DNA from: Prauserella endophytica
GTDB lineage: Bacteria; Actinomycetota; Actinomycetes; Mycobacteriales; Pseudonocardiaceae
Direction of reading: 5' to 3'
Assembly: GCF_005146945.1 (NCBI RefSeq)
Contig: NZ_SWMS01000007.1
Span: 62,001 to 126,000 of the forward strand
Length of the DNA: 64,000 bases
Below the pieces are notes generated by a model that saw only the letters and a program-made list of their open reading frames with translations, searched no databases and was not told the origin of the DNA. How positions within the stretch are numbered: position 1 is the first letter of the stretch; each line of letters starts with the position of its first letter. The position numbers were made by a program, and so were the translations under genes. Below, piece after piece: positions 1 to 8,675 of the stretch.

Positions 1-3
1 GCG

Positions 4-540
4 TCACCTGCCGCGGGCGGCCCGGAAGGCGCGGACGGCCTCGCGGTGCTCGTCGGTGTCGAACAGCAGTGCCGTGGAGTCCACCGACTCGGTGAACCCG
101 CCGCCGGTGTCGCGGTTGACGAATGCCTTGCCGACCTGCACGGCGAGCGCGGGGTGCGCGGCGATCTCGGCGGCCAGCGCGACGGCGGCGTCGACCAGCG
201 ACTCGTCGGGATGCACCTCCTGGACCAGGCCCGCCCGCTCCGCGCGCTCGGCGCCGATGTCGCGGCCGGTGAGCGCGAGGTAGCGCGTCCAGTGCCTGCC
301 GACGACGTCAGGACCGCGGACGATGCCGTAGCCGGGCATCAGCCCCACGGTCGGCTCCTTGAACGCGAACCGGGCCGAGCGCCCCGCCAGCACGATGTCG
401 CAGGCTAGCGCCAGCTCTGTGCCGCCGCCGTAGGCGAGCCCGTTCACGGCCGCGATCACGGGCACCGCGCACCGCTCGACGGCGTGGAAGGCGGCGTAGA
501 CGTCGCGCAGGTGCGGCCGCGTCCGGCGGACCCCTTTATC
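4..540 (-). pseudogene. 5'-truncated enoyl-CoA hydratase/isomerase (crotonase) remnant
   Basis: The minus strand encodes the C-terminal two thirds of a crotonase: PVIAAVNGLAYGGGTELALA is the second half of the oxyanion-hole region, followed by the family's C-terminal helices, ending ARGR-stop. Only about 153 codons follow the first possible start (GTG at 465) against roughly 255 for the family. The frame stays open upstream to about 540 (reading RPHLRDVYAAFHAVER, which still looks like crotonase) but has no start codon before an in-frame stop near 561. The N-terminal strands and the first oxyanion loop (CAGxD) are missing. A divergent gene begins at 605, so the lost 5' part is not elsewhere nearby. 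Most likely a deletion remnant; a short product is possible but should not be an active hydratase. Confidence 0.6.
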
Positions 541-544
541 CGAT

Positions 545-565
545 GCTATTAATGATTACCATAGC
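545..565. promoter_or_regulatory. AT-rich inverted repeat upstream of the SnoaL-fold gene
   Basis: GCTAT (545-549) and ATAGC (561-565) flank an 11-nt AT-rich spacer in otherwise very GC-rich DNA, 40 nt before the start codon at 605. Position and composition suit a promoter with an operator; no cognate regulator is evident next to it. Confidence 0.3.
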
Positions 566-604
566 AATAGATTGCGCCGTCGATCGTGTCCAAGGAGGAA
601 CCTC

Positions 605-1168
605 GTGACCACCGCCCTGACGCTCGAACAACGGCTCACCAGGATCGAGGATCGCACCGAGATCACCGACCTCGCCGTGCTGTACGGCTACGTCATGGAC
701 GAGCGGGACGTTCGCGGGATCCGCCGGATCTTCTGCGAGGACGCGACGTTGCGCTCGGCGGACGGGGTGTTCGCCGCCAGCGGGATCGACGAGATCGTGC
801 GCGTGTACCAGGGCCGGTTCGCCGCGCTGGGCGCCACCAACCACTTCACGCACGGCCACGTGATCCGCTTCGACGACGGCGACCCCGATTCCGCGCACGG
901 GCTGCTGGCCTCGCACGCCGAGGTGGTTCGCGACGGCAAGCCCATGGTCGTCGCGCTGCGCTACCGGGACCGCTACCGCAGGACGCCGGAGGGCTGGCGG
1001 TTCGCCGACCGCCTGATGTCCTATATGTACTACGTCGACGTGCGCGAGTACGCCGACGCCCTCGGCGACGCGCTGCGCGTGCGGGCCTACGGCGACCAGC
1101 GGCCCGCCGACTGGCCCGAGGTGCTGAACGGCGGCAGTGCCGACTGGCTGCACGACCACCTTCACTGA
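605..1168 (+). CDS. SnoaL-like/NTF2-fold protein
   Basis: A 187-aa soluble protein of the nuclear transport factor 2/SnoaL superfamily. The N-terminal helices (LEQRLTRIEDRTEITDLAVLY) and the Y-x-x-x-x-D segment are typical of SnoaL_4-type proteins, which include polyketide cyclases, dehydratase-like enzymes and many proteins of unknown role. Start chosen at GTG 605 because AAGGAGGA lies 5 nt upstream (592-599); an upstream in-frame start at 572 has no such site. It stands alone, convergent with the MFS gene, and shares with it the large hairpin at 1299-1404. Substrate unknown; a role next to P450-type oxidations is only suggested by context. Confidence 0.8.
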   Translation: MTTALTLEQRLTRIEDRTEITDLAVLYGYVMDERDVRGIRRIFCEDATLRSADGVFAASGIDEIVRVYQGRFAALGATNHFTHGHVIRFDDGDPDSAHGLLASHAEVVRDGKPMVVALRYRDRYRRTPEGWRFADRLMSYMYYVDVREYADALGDALRVRAYGDQRPADWPEVLNGGSADWLHDHLH

Positions 1169-1298
1169 CCCTGGAGGGTCCGGTGTGGACACACCGGGCT
1201 GCGGCCGTCGGCGATGCCGAACGCCGGCGCCTCTGCGTGCTCCGCCGCCTCCAGCACCACCACCCGGCGCCCGCGCAGTGCCGCGCCAATGGGCGGAC

Positions 1299-1404
1299 GC
1301 AGTGAAGGCCACCTTCCCTGCGCCCGCCCGTCTCCCACACCACCCAAGCGGGGGCGCTCCGCGCCGCTGTGTTCGATCAACGCAGGGAAGGTGGCCTTCA
1401 CTGC
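1299..1404. terminator. Perfect 24-bp inverted repeat (GGCCACC family, copy 1) between convergent genes
   Basis: Arms at 1299-1322 and 1381-1404 are exact reverse complements centred on GTGAAGGCCACCTTCC. The 58-nt loop is unusually long; the three sister copies have 1-5 nt. It lies between the stop codons of the plus-strand SnoaL-fold gene and the minus-strand MFS gene, the place for a bidirectional terminator, though no U-tract follows. The 130 nt between 1169 and 1298 hold no convincing gene. Confidence 0.6.
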
Positions 1405-1409
1405 AGCTG

Positions 1410-2843
1410 CTAGCGCGCCGCCGCCACCGGCTCCGCCTCCTCGACGGCCCGCACCGGTGTGCGGCCGGGCAGGAAGGCCGCGACGGCGAGTGCGACCAGC
1501 GCGGCGGCCGCACCGATCGCCATCACCACACGGAAGCCGTTCACGGCGGGAACCGAGACGGTGCCGAGCGAGACGGTCAGGTGCGCGAGCACCACGCCGG
1601 CCACCGCACTGGAGACCGACGTGCCGATGGAACGCATGAGGGTGTTGAGGCTGTTGGCTGCCGCCGTCTCCGACACCGGCACGGCCGCCATCACCAGCGC
1701 CGGCATGGCACCGTAGGCGAGCCCGATCCCGGCGCCGATGACGCAGGAGACGAACACCAGCTCCCAGATCTCCGACATGAGCACGATGCCAAGCCCGTAG
1801 CCGATCGCGACCACGGCCGCGCCGGCCATGAGCGTCACCTTGGGGCCGAGGTTGCGGGAGATCCGCGCCGACACCGGCGCCATCGCCATCATCACGAGTC
1901 CATTGGGCGCCATCACCAGGCCGACCGCGACCATCGACTGACCGAGGCCGTACCCGGTCGCCTCCGGCAGCTGCAGCAGCTGCGGGAGCACGAGCGACAT
2001 CGCGAACATCGAGAACCCGAACGCGACCGAGGCCAGGTTGGTGAGCAGGACCTGACGACGGGCCGTGGTGCGCAGGTCGACCAGTGGCTCGGTCGTGCGC
2101 AGTTCCCACCATCCCCACAGCAGCAGCACGACCACGGCCACGGCGAAGAGCCCGGTGGTGAGACCGCTCCCCCAGCCCCAGTCGGCACCCTTGGAGATCG
2201 CCAGCAGCAGGCACAGCAGCGCCACGGAAAGCCCGGCCGCACCGGGCACGTCGAAGCGGCCCCCGGTGCGCACCGAGGACTCCGGCACGAGCACGAGCAC
2301 GAGCGCGGCGGCCCCGATCCCGAGCCCGGCCGAGCTCCAGAACAGCACGTGCCAGTCCGCGTTCTCGGCGAGGAACGCCGCGGCGGGAAGGCCCAGCGCG
2401 CCACCGACACCCAGCGACCCGCTCATCAGCGCGATCGCCGAGCCGACCCGCTCGGCGGGCAGCTCGTCGCGCATGATGCTGATCCCCAGCGGGATCACCC
2501 CGGCGGAGAGGCCCTGCAGTGCCCGCCCGACCACCGCTGGCGCGAGGCTGCCGGACAGCGCGACGACGGCGGAGCCGACCGCCAGCATCCCGAGGCTGAA
2601 CAGCAGCATGCGGCGCTTGCCGTACATGTCCCCGAGCCGCCCCACGGTGGGAGTCGCGACAGCGGCGGCGAGCAGCGTCGCGGTGATGGCCCACGCCGCG
2701 TCGGAGGCGCTCGCCCCCAGCAGGTCGGGAAGCTTCGGCACGAGTGGGATGACCATGGTCTGCGTCAGCGACACCACGATCCCCGAGAGGGCCAGCACCG
2801 CCACGACGACGTTCGGCCGCGCCACGGCAGGGGCATGCGTCAT
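1410..2843 (-). CDS. MFS drug/metabolite exporter, DHA2 (EmrB/QacA) type
   Basis: A 477-aa polytopic membrane protein with about 14 predicted hydrophobic helices. The loop motif GRLGDMYGKRRMLL (about residues 68-81) is the MFS motif A between helices 2 and 3, and the ALQGLSAGVIPLG segment resembles the antiporter motif C region of drug exporters. Family members exchange protons for hydrophobic compounds across the cytoplasmic membrane. Start ATG 2843 has GGAG about 7 nt upstream. The gene is divergent from the P450-TetR-ferredoxin operon and shares its 124-nt control region with palindromes, so the TetR product at 4191 is a plausible repressor and the exporter may handle the P450's substrate or product (inference). 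Confidence 0.9.
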   Translation of the reverse strand: MTHAPAVARPNVVVAVLALSGIVVSLTQTMVIPLVPKLPDLLGASASDAAWAITATLLAAAVATPTVGRLGDMYGKRRMLLFSLGMLAVGSAVVALSGSLAPAVVGRALQGLSAGVIPLGISIMRDELPAERVGSAIALMSGSLGVGGALGLPAAAFLAENADWHVLFWSSAGLGIGAAALVLVLVPESSVRTGGRFDVPGAAGLSVALLCLLLAISKGADWGWGSGLTTGLFAVAVVVLLLWGWWELRTTEPLVDLRTTARRQVLLTNLASVAFGFSMFAMSLVLPQLLQLPEATGYGLGQSMVAVGLVMAPNGLVMMAMAPVSARISRNLGPKVTLMAGAAVVAIGYGLGIVLMSEIWELVFVSCVIGAGIGLAYGAMPALVMAAVPVSETAAANSLNTLMRSIGTSVSSAVAGVVLAHLTVSLGTVSVPAVNGFRVVMAIGAAAALVALAVAAFLPGRTPVRAVEEAEPVAAAR

Positions 2844-2870
2844 GGGAAGTCTCCGTCTTCGGAAAATATG

Positions 2871-2902
2871 CTTGTGCGTTGCAAGTTTAAAGCAAGCGCT
2901 TG
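2871..2902. promoter_or_regulatory. Palindromic operator candidates in the MFS/P450 divergent promoter
   Basis: The spacer contains CTTGTGCGTTGCAAG (2871-2885; CTTG/CAAG arms) and the perfect 10-bp palindrome CAAGCGCTTG (2893-2902), joined by the AT-rich TTTAAAG. Repeated CAAG/CTTG half-sites between divergent genes, one operon of which carries a TetR gene, fit a TetR operator. Confidence 0.45.
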
Positions 2903-2967
2903 ACGAAGACTAGCAGGGCTCGGTTAACTGGCCACGTACTCGACGGCTACTTCGAGGAGGATGCACC

Positions 2968-4188
2968 GTGGGCCATGCCGGAATCGAGGAGGCGCTGGGC
3001 TATCCCTTCACCGGCCCGGCGGCGCTCGAACCGCCAGGGGAATGGGAGCGGCTGCGGCAGCGGTGCCCCGTCGCCCGCGTGACGTTGCCCAGCGGCGACG
3101 AGGCGTCACTACTCACGCGCTACGACGACGTGAAGCAGGTGCTCGCGGACCCTCGGTTCGGCAGGCTCCTGAACGCCCCCGACGCGGCGCGCATCTCAGC
3201 CACCGAGTCGGGCGGGCTGTTCAACAACGAGATGGCGACGACACTCCCGCAGAGCGGCGAGGCCCACCAGCGGTGGCGCCGGATGGTCAACAGGTGGTTC
3301 ACCGCAAAGCGGATGGCGACCCTGCGGCCCGCCATCGAGGCGATGGCCGAGCGGCTCGTCGACGACATGGTGAAGTCGGGCCCGCCCGCGGACCTGAAGG
3401 CGAGTGTCGGTTTCCCGCTGCCGGTGTGGGTCATCTGCGACATGCTCGGCGTGCCCGCCAGCGACCGCGACCGGTTCGCCCACTGGTCCGACTCCCTGCT
3501 AAACCTGACGCGCTACACCGAGGACGAGGTCAACGCGGCGCAGGACGAGTTCTTCGCGTACCTGGCCAGCCACGTCGCCGCCAAACGGGAGCGGCCGGGC
3601 GACGACCTGCTCAGCGAGCTCATCACCGCCACCGACAGCACCGGCGAGCGCCTGTCCGACAAGATGCTCGTCGCCACCGGCCTCGGCCTGCTGATCGCCG
3701 GGCACGAGACGACGGCGAACATGATCGGGAAGATGGTCGCCATGCTGCTGGCCGACCGGCGGCAGTGGGAACGGCTGCTCGCCGACCCGTCGGCGGTGCG
3801 CACCGCCGTCGAGGAGGTGCTGCGCTTCGACGCCAACCCCGGGCTCGGCATGGTGCGCTACCTCGACGAGGATGTGGAGATTGGCGACGCGGCGCTGCCG
3901 CGCGGCACCACCGTGCTGTGCAGCATGGCCGCCGCCAACCGCGACGAGCAGGCGTTCGAGGATGCGGACGAGCTGGACATCGCCCGCACACCCAACCCGC
4001 ACCTCGCCTTCGGCAGCGGGCCGCACTCGTGCCTCGGTCAGGCACTGGCCCGCACGGAGTTGCAGGTGGTGCTCGAGGTGCTGCTGCGCAAACTGCCGAC
4101 GCTGGAGCTGGCCGTGCCCGCGAAGGACCTTCGCCGCGTGGAGGGGCTCGTGGTGGGCGGCCTGCGCGAAGTCCCGGTGCGGTGGTGA
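2968..4188 (+). CDS. Cytochrome P450 monooxygenase
   Basis: A 406-aa soluble bacterial class I P450. Visible landmarks: I-helix AGHETT (residues 244-249) with the acid-alcohol pair, the K-helix ExxR (E283, R286), and the haem-binding FGSGPHSCLG (348-357) with the axial ligand Cys355. Start GTG 2968 is preceded by GAGGAGG at 2954-2960 with 7-nt spacing; the nearby ATG 2961 is in another frame. It heads an operon with a TetR regulator and a 3Fe-4S ferredoxin, so its electrons probably come from the product of 4862-5059 plus a reductase encoded elsewhere. The substrate cannot be told from sequence alone. Confidence 0.95.
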   Translation: MGHAGIEEALGYPFTGPAALEPPGEWERLRQRCPVARVTLPSGDEASLLTRYDDVKQVLADPRFGRLLNAPDAARISATESGGLFNNEMATTLPQSGEAHQRWRRMVNRWFTAKRMATLRPAIEAMAERLVDDMVKSGPPADLKASVGFPLPVWVICDMLGVPASDRDRFAHWSDSLLNLTRYTEDEVNAAQDEFFAYLASHVAAKRERPGDDLLSELITATDSTGERLSDKMLVATGLGLLIAGHETTANMIGKMVAMLLADRRQWERLLADPSAVRTAVEEVLRFDANPGLGMVRYLDEDVEIGDAALPRGTTVLCSMAAANRDEQAFEDADELDIARTPNPHLAFGSGPHSCLGQALARTELQVVLEVLLRKLPTLELAVPAKDLRRVEGLVVGGLREVPVRW

Positions 4189-4190
4189 CG

Positions 4191-4865
4191 ATGCCGAACG
4201 GAACCGCGCGCGCCGACCGCGTCAGCGCCACCAGGGAGGCGATCCTCGCCGCCGCGGAACGGCTGTACGCCGAGCACGGGGTCTTCGCGGTGTCCAACCG
4301 CCAGATCAGCGAGGCCGCGGGGCAGGGCAACAACGCGGCGGTCAACTACCACTTCGGCACCAAGACCGATCTGGTCAGGGCGATCGTGCGCAAGCACCAT
4401 GACCAGACCGAGCGCATCCGCGAGCGGATGGTGTCCGAGCTGGGCGACTCCACCGAGACCAGGGACTGGGTGACCTGTCTCGTGCGGCCGCCCATCGAGC
4501 ACCTCGCGGAGCTCGGCACCCCCACGTGGTACGGGCGGTTCTCCGCGCAGCTCATGACCGAGCCCTCGCTGCGAGACATCACGTCGGAGGAGTCGCTCAC
4601 CTCGCCCACGCTGGTCCGAGCGATCGACGGCCTCAACCGGTGCATCCCCGAGCTGCCGGTCGAGGTGCGCATGGAACGCGGCGACATGGTCCGGCAGCTG
4701 ATGGTGCACACGGTCGCCGAGCGCGAGCGTGCGCTGGCAGAGGGCTCCCCCACCCCCAGGAGCACTTGGCACGCGGCCGCGAGCGGTCTGATCGACGCGA
4801 TCGTCGGCCTGTGGCACGCCCCCGTGACGGAAACGCGGCAACCGAAGGGAGAACGCAGGACATGA
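4191..4865 (+). CDS. TetR-family transcriptional regulator
   Basis: A 224-aa TetR-type repressor. The N-terminal DNA-binding domain (about residues 8-55) has the family pattern ATREAILAAAERLYAEHG followed by the HTH ISEAAGQGNNAAVNYHFGTK; the C-terminal 160 residues are the variable ligand domain. ATG 4191 is preferred; GTG 4185 would make a 4-nt overlap with the P450 stop. The 3' end overlaps the ferredoxin start by ATGA. The gene lies between a P450 and its ferredoxin, so all three are one transcriptional unit and autoregulation through the palindromes at 2871-2902 is likely (inference). Confidence 0.9.
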   Translation: MPNGTARADRVSATREAILAAAERLYAEHGVFAVSNRQISEAAGQGNNAAVNYHFGTKTDLVRAIVRKHHDQTERIRERMVSELGDSTETRDWVTCLVRPPIEHLAELGTPTWYGRFSAQLMTEPSLRDITSEESLTSPTLVRAIDGLNRCIPELPVEVRMERGDMVRQLMVHTVAERERALAEGSPTPRSTWHAAASGLIDAIVGLWHAPVTETRQPKGERRT

Positions 4866-5059
4866 GGGTCGAGGTCGACGAGGACAGGTGCTGCGGCGCG
4901 GGTTCCTGTGTGCTGGTGGCGCCGGAGGTGTTCGACCAGCGCGAGGAGGACGGCGTCGTGGTGCTGCTCGACGCGGAACCGCCGGAGCAGGTGCACGGCG
5001 GCGTCCGCGAGGCCGCCGACATCTGCCCGGCCGGCGCGATCGCCCTGCGCGGCGCCTGA
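4862..5059 (+). CDS. 3Fe-4S-type ferredoxin, P450 redox partner
   Basis: A 65-aa acidic electron carrier. Ligand cysteines follow the actinobacterial single-cluster pattern: the CGAGSC segment at residues 11-16 with Ala where a fourth ligand would sit, and the distal Cys-Pro in ADICPAGAI. Such ferredoxins pass electrons to class I P450s. ATG 4862 overlaps the TetR stop (ATGA), so translation is coupled to the upstream genes. No ferredoxin reductase gene is in the window. Confidence 0.9.
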   Translation: MRVEVDEDRCCGAGSCVLVAPEVFDQREEDGVVVLLDAEPPEQVHGGVREAADICPAGAIALRGA

Positions 5060-5106
5060 ACCCTGTCATGACCACCACCGCCCACACCACGCTCCCGACG
5101 GCCCGA

Positions 5107-5163
5107 CCGCAGTGAAGGCCACCATGCCTGCGTTGAACGCAGGCATGGTGGCCTTCACTGCGG
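5107..5163. terminator. 28-bp perfect hairpin (GGCCACC family, copy 2)
   Basis: Arms 5107-5134 and 5136-5163 are exact complements separated by a single base, with the apex reading GCGTTGAACGC. The element begins 47 nt after the ferredoxin stop codon and is the likely terminator of the P450 operon. Confidence 0.7.
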
Positions 5164-5505
5164 CTGCCTGAGCTGAAACGCGCCTCTCATTAGGGTCAAC
5201 GCAAACGATCTTCAGCACGGTGCGAACGTGTTTATGTTGACGACAACCAAAAGTCCCCTTACTGTTCGAAACGGCGAAGACACCCGGTGTGGGGCGCTCG
5301 CGTAGGCCCCGCCTCGAGCACTACCGAGCCGAAGAAGGTTGGGGGTCACCGCGTGAGCAGGATCGGGGCGGATCCGACAGCGTCACCGGCACCGTCGCTC
5401 GTTCCTCTCCCACGTGAGCTCGATGGCTGCTCCCCGCGTCACGCCTTCTACGGCACGCGCCACTTCCCCATCCCCACCGAGTTCCGTGACGAGAGGTAGG
5501 TACCC
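5164..5505. other. Noncoding leader/promoter region of the sugar dehydrogenase gene
   Basis: This 340-nt stretch has no ORF with convincing coding character. It includes an AT-richer part (about 5190-5270) with GTTGACGACAAC (5236-5247, GTTG/CAAC arms) that could hold the promoter of the gene at 5506, leaving an untranslated leader of 200 nt or more. A 70-codon frame at 5287-5499 has no ribosome site or recognisable domain. Confidence 0.4.
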
Positions 5506-7638
5506 ATGCGAATATCGCGCATGGTGGCACTGGCCGCCGCGGCCGGCACGGCTCTGGCCGTCGCGCCGGCGATGTCGGCGGCCTCGCCGGCGTCCGTGAG
5601 ACAACCCGCGCCGCCGCCCGATTCGGCCTTCCAGAAGGTTACCCTCAACGACTCCCCCGGCGAACCGGTCGACCTCGCGGTGCTGCCGGACGGGCGGGTG
5701 CTGCACACCACCCGCGCCGGCGAGCTGTGGCTGCACGACCCGGACACGCGCCTGAACACCCTGGCGGCGGAGCTGGACGTCTACACCCACGACGAGGAGG
5801 GGCTGCAGAGCGTCGCCGTCGACCCCGGCTTCAACGGCACGAGCAACCGGTGGGTGTACCTGTACTACGCGCCGCCGATGGACACCCCGGTCGACGACCC
5901 GGCCACCCCGGACGTCAACGAGGGCGACGCGCCGTTCACGGGGACGCCCGCCGACTTCGAGCCTTTCGAGGGCGTGCAGCGGTTGTCCCGTTTCCAGCTG
6001 AAGGGCAACGAGCTGGACCTCTCCACCGAGCAGCAGATCCTCGAGGTCGAGGAGGACCGGGGCATCTGCTGCCACGTCGGCGGCGACATCGTGTTCGACG
6101 GCAAGGGAAACCTGTACCTGTCGACGGGCGACGACACCAACCCGTTCGAGTCCGACGGGTACACGCCGATCGACGAGCGAGCCGACCGCAACCCGGCGTT
6201 CGACGCCCAGCGGACGTCGGCGAACACCAACGACCTGCGTGGCAAGGTGCTGCGGATCCGCGTGCAGCAGGACGGCTCCTACACGATCCCCGACGGCAAC
6301 CTCTTCGAGCCCGGAACTCCCCAGACGCGGCCCGAGATCTACCTGATGGGGCTGCGCAACCCGTTCCGGATCGAGGTCAACGGCCGGGGCGACCTCTACG
6401 TGGCCGACTACTCACCGGACGCCGCCGAGGCCGACCCCGGACGCGGGCCTTCCGGGCACGGACGGTGGCTGGTGACGAGGGAGGCAGGCAACTACGGCTG
6501 GCCCTACTGCGTCGCGCCGGACATGCCCTACGTCGACTACGACTTCGCCACGGAACAGTCCGGTGAGCCGTTCGACTGCGCGGCGCCCGTGAACAACTCG
6601 CCGCACAACACCGGCCTCACCGAGCTTCCGCCAGTGGAACAGCCCGACGTCTGGTACACCTACGCCGAGTCCGAGGAGTTCCCCGAGCTCGGCGCGACCG
6701 GCGGCATCGGTCCGATGGCCGGGCCCGCGTACGAATACGACCCGCGCGACCAGCACGGGCGCACCCCGGTCGCGTGGCCGAAGTACTACGACGGCATGCC
6801 GCTGTTCTACGAGTGGACGCGCGACTACATCAAGGGTTTCCGCCTCGACCGCGCCGGTGAGCTGACGTCCATCGAGGACGTCGTGCCGTCGATCCCCGTG
6901 TCCGGGCCGATCGACATGGAGTTCGGCCCCGACGGGGCGCTGTACGTGCTCGACTACGGCAAGGGCTACTTCGCGGAGAATCCGGACGCGCAGCTCGCCC
7001 GGATCGACTACATCGGAACTGGCGGCAACCACACACCGGTGCCCGTGGTGACAGCCGACGTCGACAATGGACAGACACCGCTCACGGTGAACTTCTCCAG
7101 CGAGGGCACCCAGGACGCGGACGGGGACCGGCTGCGCTACGAGTGGGACTTCGACTCCGACGGTGACATCGACTCCCGGCAGCTCAACCCCACGCACACC
7201 TACACGCAGAACGGTGTCTACACCGCGACGCTGAAGGTGACCGACCTCGGGGGCAAGCACCGCGGCCGTTCCGCGTCCGCCGAGGTCGACATCGTGGTCG
7301 GCAACGAGGAGCCCGTGGTCACGTTCGTCAGCCCCGTGGAGGGACAGCCCTTCGAGTTCGGCGACGTCGTCCAGTACGAGGTCGCCGTGACCGACGATCA
7401 GCCCGTGGACTGCTCGCGGGTGCAGGTGACCTACATCCTCGGTCACGACGATCACGGTCACCCGATCTCGTCGGCGACCGGCTGCACCGGGTCCTTCGTG
7501 ACGACGGTGCCGGACGGCCACGATCCCGAGCACGACGAACTGGCCGGCGTGTTCAACGCGACCTACACCGACCCCGGCGCCGAGGGCGTGCCCCCGCTGA
7601 CGGGCACGGCCGAAGTCGCACTGACCCCCACCGAATAA
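5506..7638 (+). CDS. Secreted PQQ-type sugar dehydrogenase (GSDH/sorbosone dehydrogenase) with PKD domain
   Basis: A 710-aa exported protein. Residues 1-28 form a signal peptide (MRISRM, hydrophobic Ala-rich core, ASPAS). Residues about 40-500 are a six-bladed propeller of the glucose/sorbosone dehydrogenase family, with GLQSVAVDPGF, the HVGGDIVFDGKGNLYLSTGD segment and MGLRNPFR as hallmarks. A PKD domain follows (about 515-605: FSSEGTQDADGDRLRYEWDF), then a C-terminal domain of about 100 residues. The family oxidises aldoses or related sugars at the cell exterior using PQQ; no PQQ-synthesis genes are in the window, so substrate and cofactor remain inferred. ATG 5506 follows a GAGAGGTAGG ribosome site. 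Monocistronic, bounded by hairpins on both sides. Confidence 0.9.
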   Translation: MRISRMVALAAAAGTALAVAPAMSAASPASVRQPAPPPDSAFQKVTLNDSPGEPVDLAVLPDGRVLHTTRAGELWLHDPDTRLNTLAAELDVYTHDEEGLQSVAVDPGFNGTSNRWVYLYYAPPMDTPVDDPATPDVNEGDAPFTGTPADFEPFEGVQRLSRFQLKGNELDLSTEQQILEVEEDRGICCHVGGDIVFDGKGNLYLSTGDDTNPFESDGYTPIDERADRNPAFDAQRTSANTNDLRGKVLRIRVQQDGSYTIPDGNLFEPGTPQTRPEIYLMGLRNPFRIEVNGRGDLYVADYSPDAAEADPGRGPSGHGRWLVTREAGNYGWPYCVAPDMPYVDYDFATEQSGEPFDCAAPVNNSPHNTGLTELPPVEQPDVWYTYAESEEFPELGATGGIGPMAGPAYEYDPRDQHGRTPVAWPKYYDGMPLFYEWTRDYIKGFRLDRAGELTSIEDVVPSIPVSGPIDMEFGPDGALYVLDYGKGYFAENPDAQLARIDYIGTGGNHTPVPVVTADVDNGQTPLTVNFSSEGTQDADGDRLRYEWDFDSDGDIDSRQLNPTHTYTQNGVYTATLKVTDLGGKHRGRSASAEVDIVVGNEEPVVTFVSPVEGQPFEFGDVVQYEVAVTDDQPVDCSRVQVTYILGHDDHGHPISSATGCTGSFVTTVPDGHDPEHDELAGVFNATYTDPGAEGVPPLTGTAEVALTPTE

Positions 7639-7656
7639 GTACCGCCCTTCTTGTCC

Positions 7657-7703
7657 CCCAAGGCCACCTTTGGTGCGCTGAACGCACCGAAGGTGGCCTT
7701 GGG
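7657..7703. terminator. 21-bp hairpin (GGCCACC family, copy 3) between convergent genes
   Basis: Arms 7657-7677 and 7683-7703 pair with one G-U wobble around a 5-nt loop; the apex reads GCGCTGAACGC. It lies between the sugar dehydrogenase stop (7638) and the ECF sigma stop (7722), serving both strands. Confidence 0.7.
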
Positions 7704-7721
7704 TGCGGCCGGCAGCCTCGG

Positions 7722-8597
7722 TCACCCGACCTCGGTGACCGTCAGCCGCGAAAGCCGTGAGGGGTCGCCGATCACGGCGAACTCGGCGATCAGGTCGCCC
7801 ACGATCCGGAACGTGAGCGCGAGCCGGACATGCCCGTCGCGGACCACGACCGCTCCCGGCGAACCGTCCACCAAAGCGGGCCGCGCGGTCCGCGCTGGTG
7901 CGGACATCGTGCGTGCCTCGGCCACCACCGTGGCGGATCCCCGGACCTCGGCAGGCACGCCGTCCGGCAGCAAGGCCGGGTCGACGCGCCGGACGACGTC
8001 GGGCGCCAGCACCGCGAGCAGCGCCTCGGTGTCACCTGCCCGGATCGCGGCGAGGAAGGCGTCGACGAGACGCCGATGTCCGGCGAGGTCGGCCACGGGC
8101 TCCTCCCCGGCGCCCCCGGCCACCCGCGCGCGGGCACGGCTCGCGAGCCTCTTCGTGGCCTGCGGTGTCCGGTCGAGGATCGGCGCGATCTCGGCGAACG
8201 GGACGGCGAACACGTCGTGCAGCACCAACGCCACGCGCTCCGCGGGGCTGAGGGTTTCCAGCACCCTGAACAGTGCCCTGCTCACCGAGTCGGCCAGCAC
8301 GGCCTCGCGGGCGGGGTCGGCGGCGTCGCCGGGCCGGTCCGGCAGCTCTGGATCGGCGGGCGTCTCCCGCCGCCTGCGGGGCGAGCGCAGCAGATCGAGG
8401 CAGATCCGGGTGACCACGGTGGTGAGCCAGCCCGGTAGGTTGCCGACCTCGCCGAGGTCAGCGCGCTGAAGTCGCAGCCACGTCTCCTGGACGGCGTCCT
8501 CCGCGTCGGTGGCCGAACCCAGGATCCGGTAGGCCACCGCCCACAGGTAGTCCCGCCGCCCCTCGAACAGCTCGGCCAGCGCGTCCCAGTCGCGCAT
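7722..8597 (-). CDS. ECF RNA polymerase sigma factor with C-terminal SnoaL-like domain
   Basis: A 291-aa sigma factor. Region 2 (about residues 8-75) shows DYLWAVAYRILGSATDAEDA and VQETWLRLQ; region 4 (about 110-160) shows LSPAERVALVLHDVFAVPF with an HTH. After it comes a SnoaL/NTF2-like extension of about 110 residues, the arrangement of SigJ/ECF41-related factors in which the extension tunes activity instead of a separate anti-sigma factor. No anti-sigma gene is adjacent, in agreement. It is divergent from the 100-aa protein and DoxX pair starting at 8676, its most likely targets by analogy with ECF41 loci. I do not see the WLPEP or DGGGK signatures of canonical ECF41, so the subgroup is left open. 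Confidence 0.9.
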   Translation of the reverse strand: MRDWDALAELFEGRRDYLWAVAYRILGSATDAEDAVQETWLRLQRADLGEVGNLPGWLTTVVTRICLDLLRSPRRRRETPADPELPDRPGDAADPAREAVLADSVSRALFRVLETLSPAERVALVLHDVFAVPFAEIAPILDRTPQATKRLASRARARVAGGAGEEPVADLAGHRRLVDAFLAAIRAGDTEALLAVLAPDVVRRVDPALLPDGVPAEVRGSATVVAEARTMSAPARTARPALVDGSPGAVVVRDGHVRLALTFRIVGDLIAEFAVIGDPSRLSRLTVTEVG

Positions 8598-8675
8598 CGT
8601 GTCCCCTTCCTCGTGCGCCTCTCGTCAGAGGGATGACGCGATCCAACCCCGCAACGGGACACACAGGAGGACACC

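Noticed and set aside
1169-1298. Minus-strand stretch reading ALRGRRVVVLEAAEHAEAP
   Set aside because: About 40 protein-like codons, but no start, no domain and no continuation; a gene scar is possible but not supportable.
1137-2903. Long plus-strand open frame of 588 codons
   Set aside because: It is antisense to the MFS exporter; its His/Arg/Gly-rich, repetitive composition is typical of a shadow frame in high-GC DNA.
5287-5499. 70-codon plus-strand frame
   Set aside because: No ribosome site, mixed composition, directly in the leader of the sugar dehydrogenase gene.
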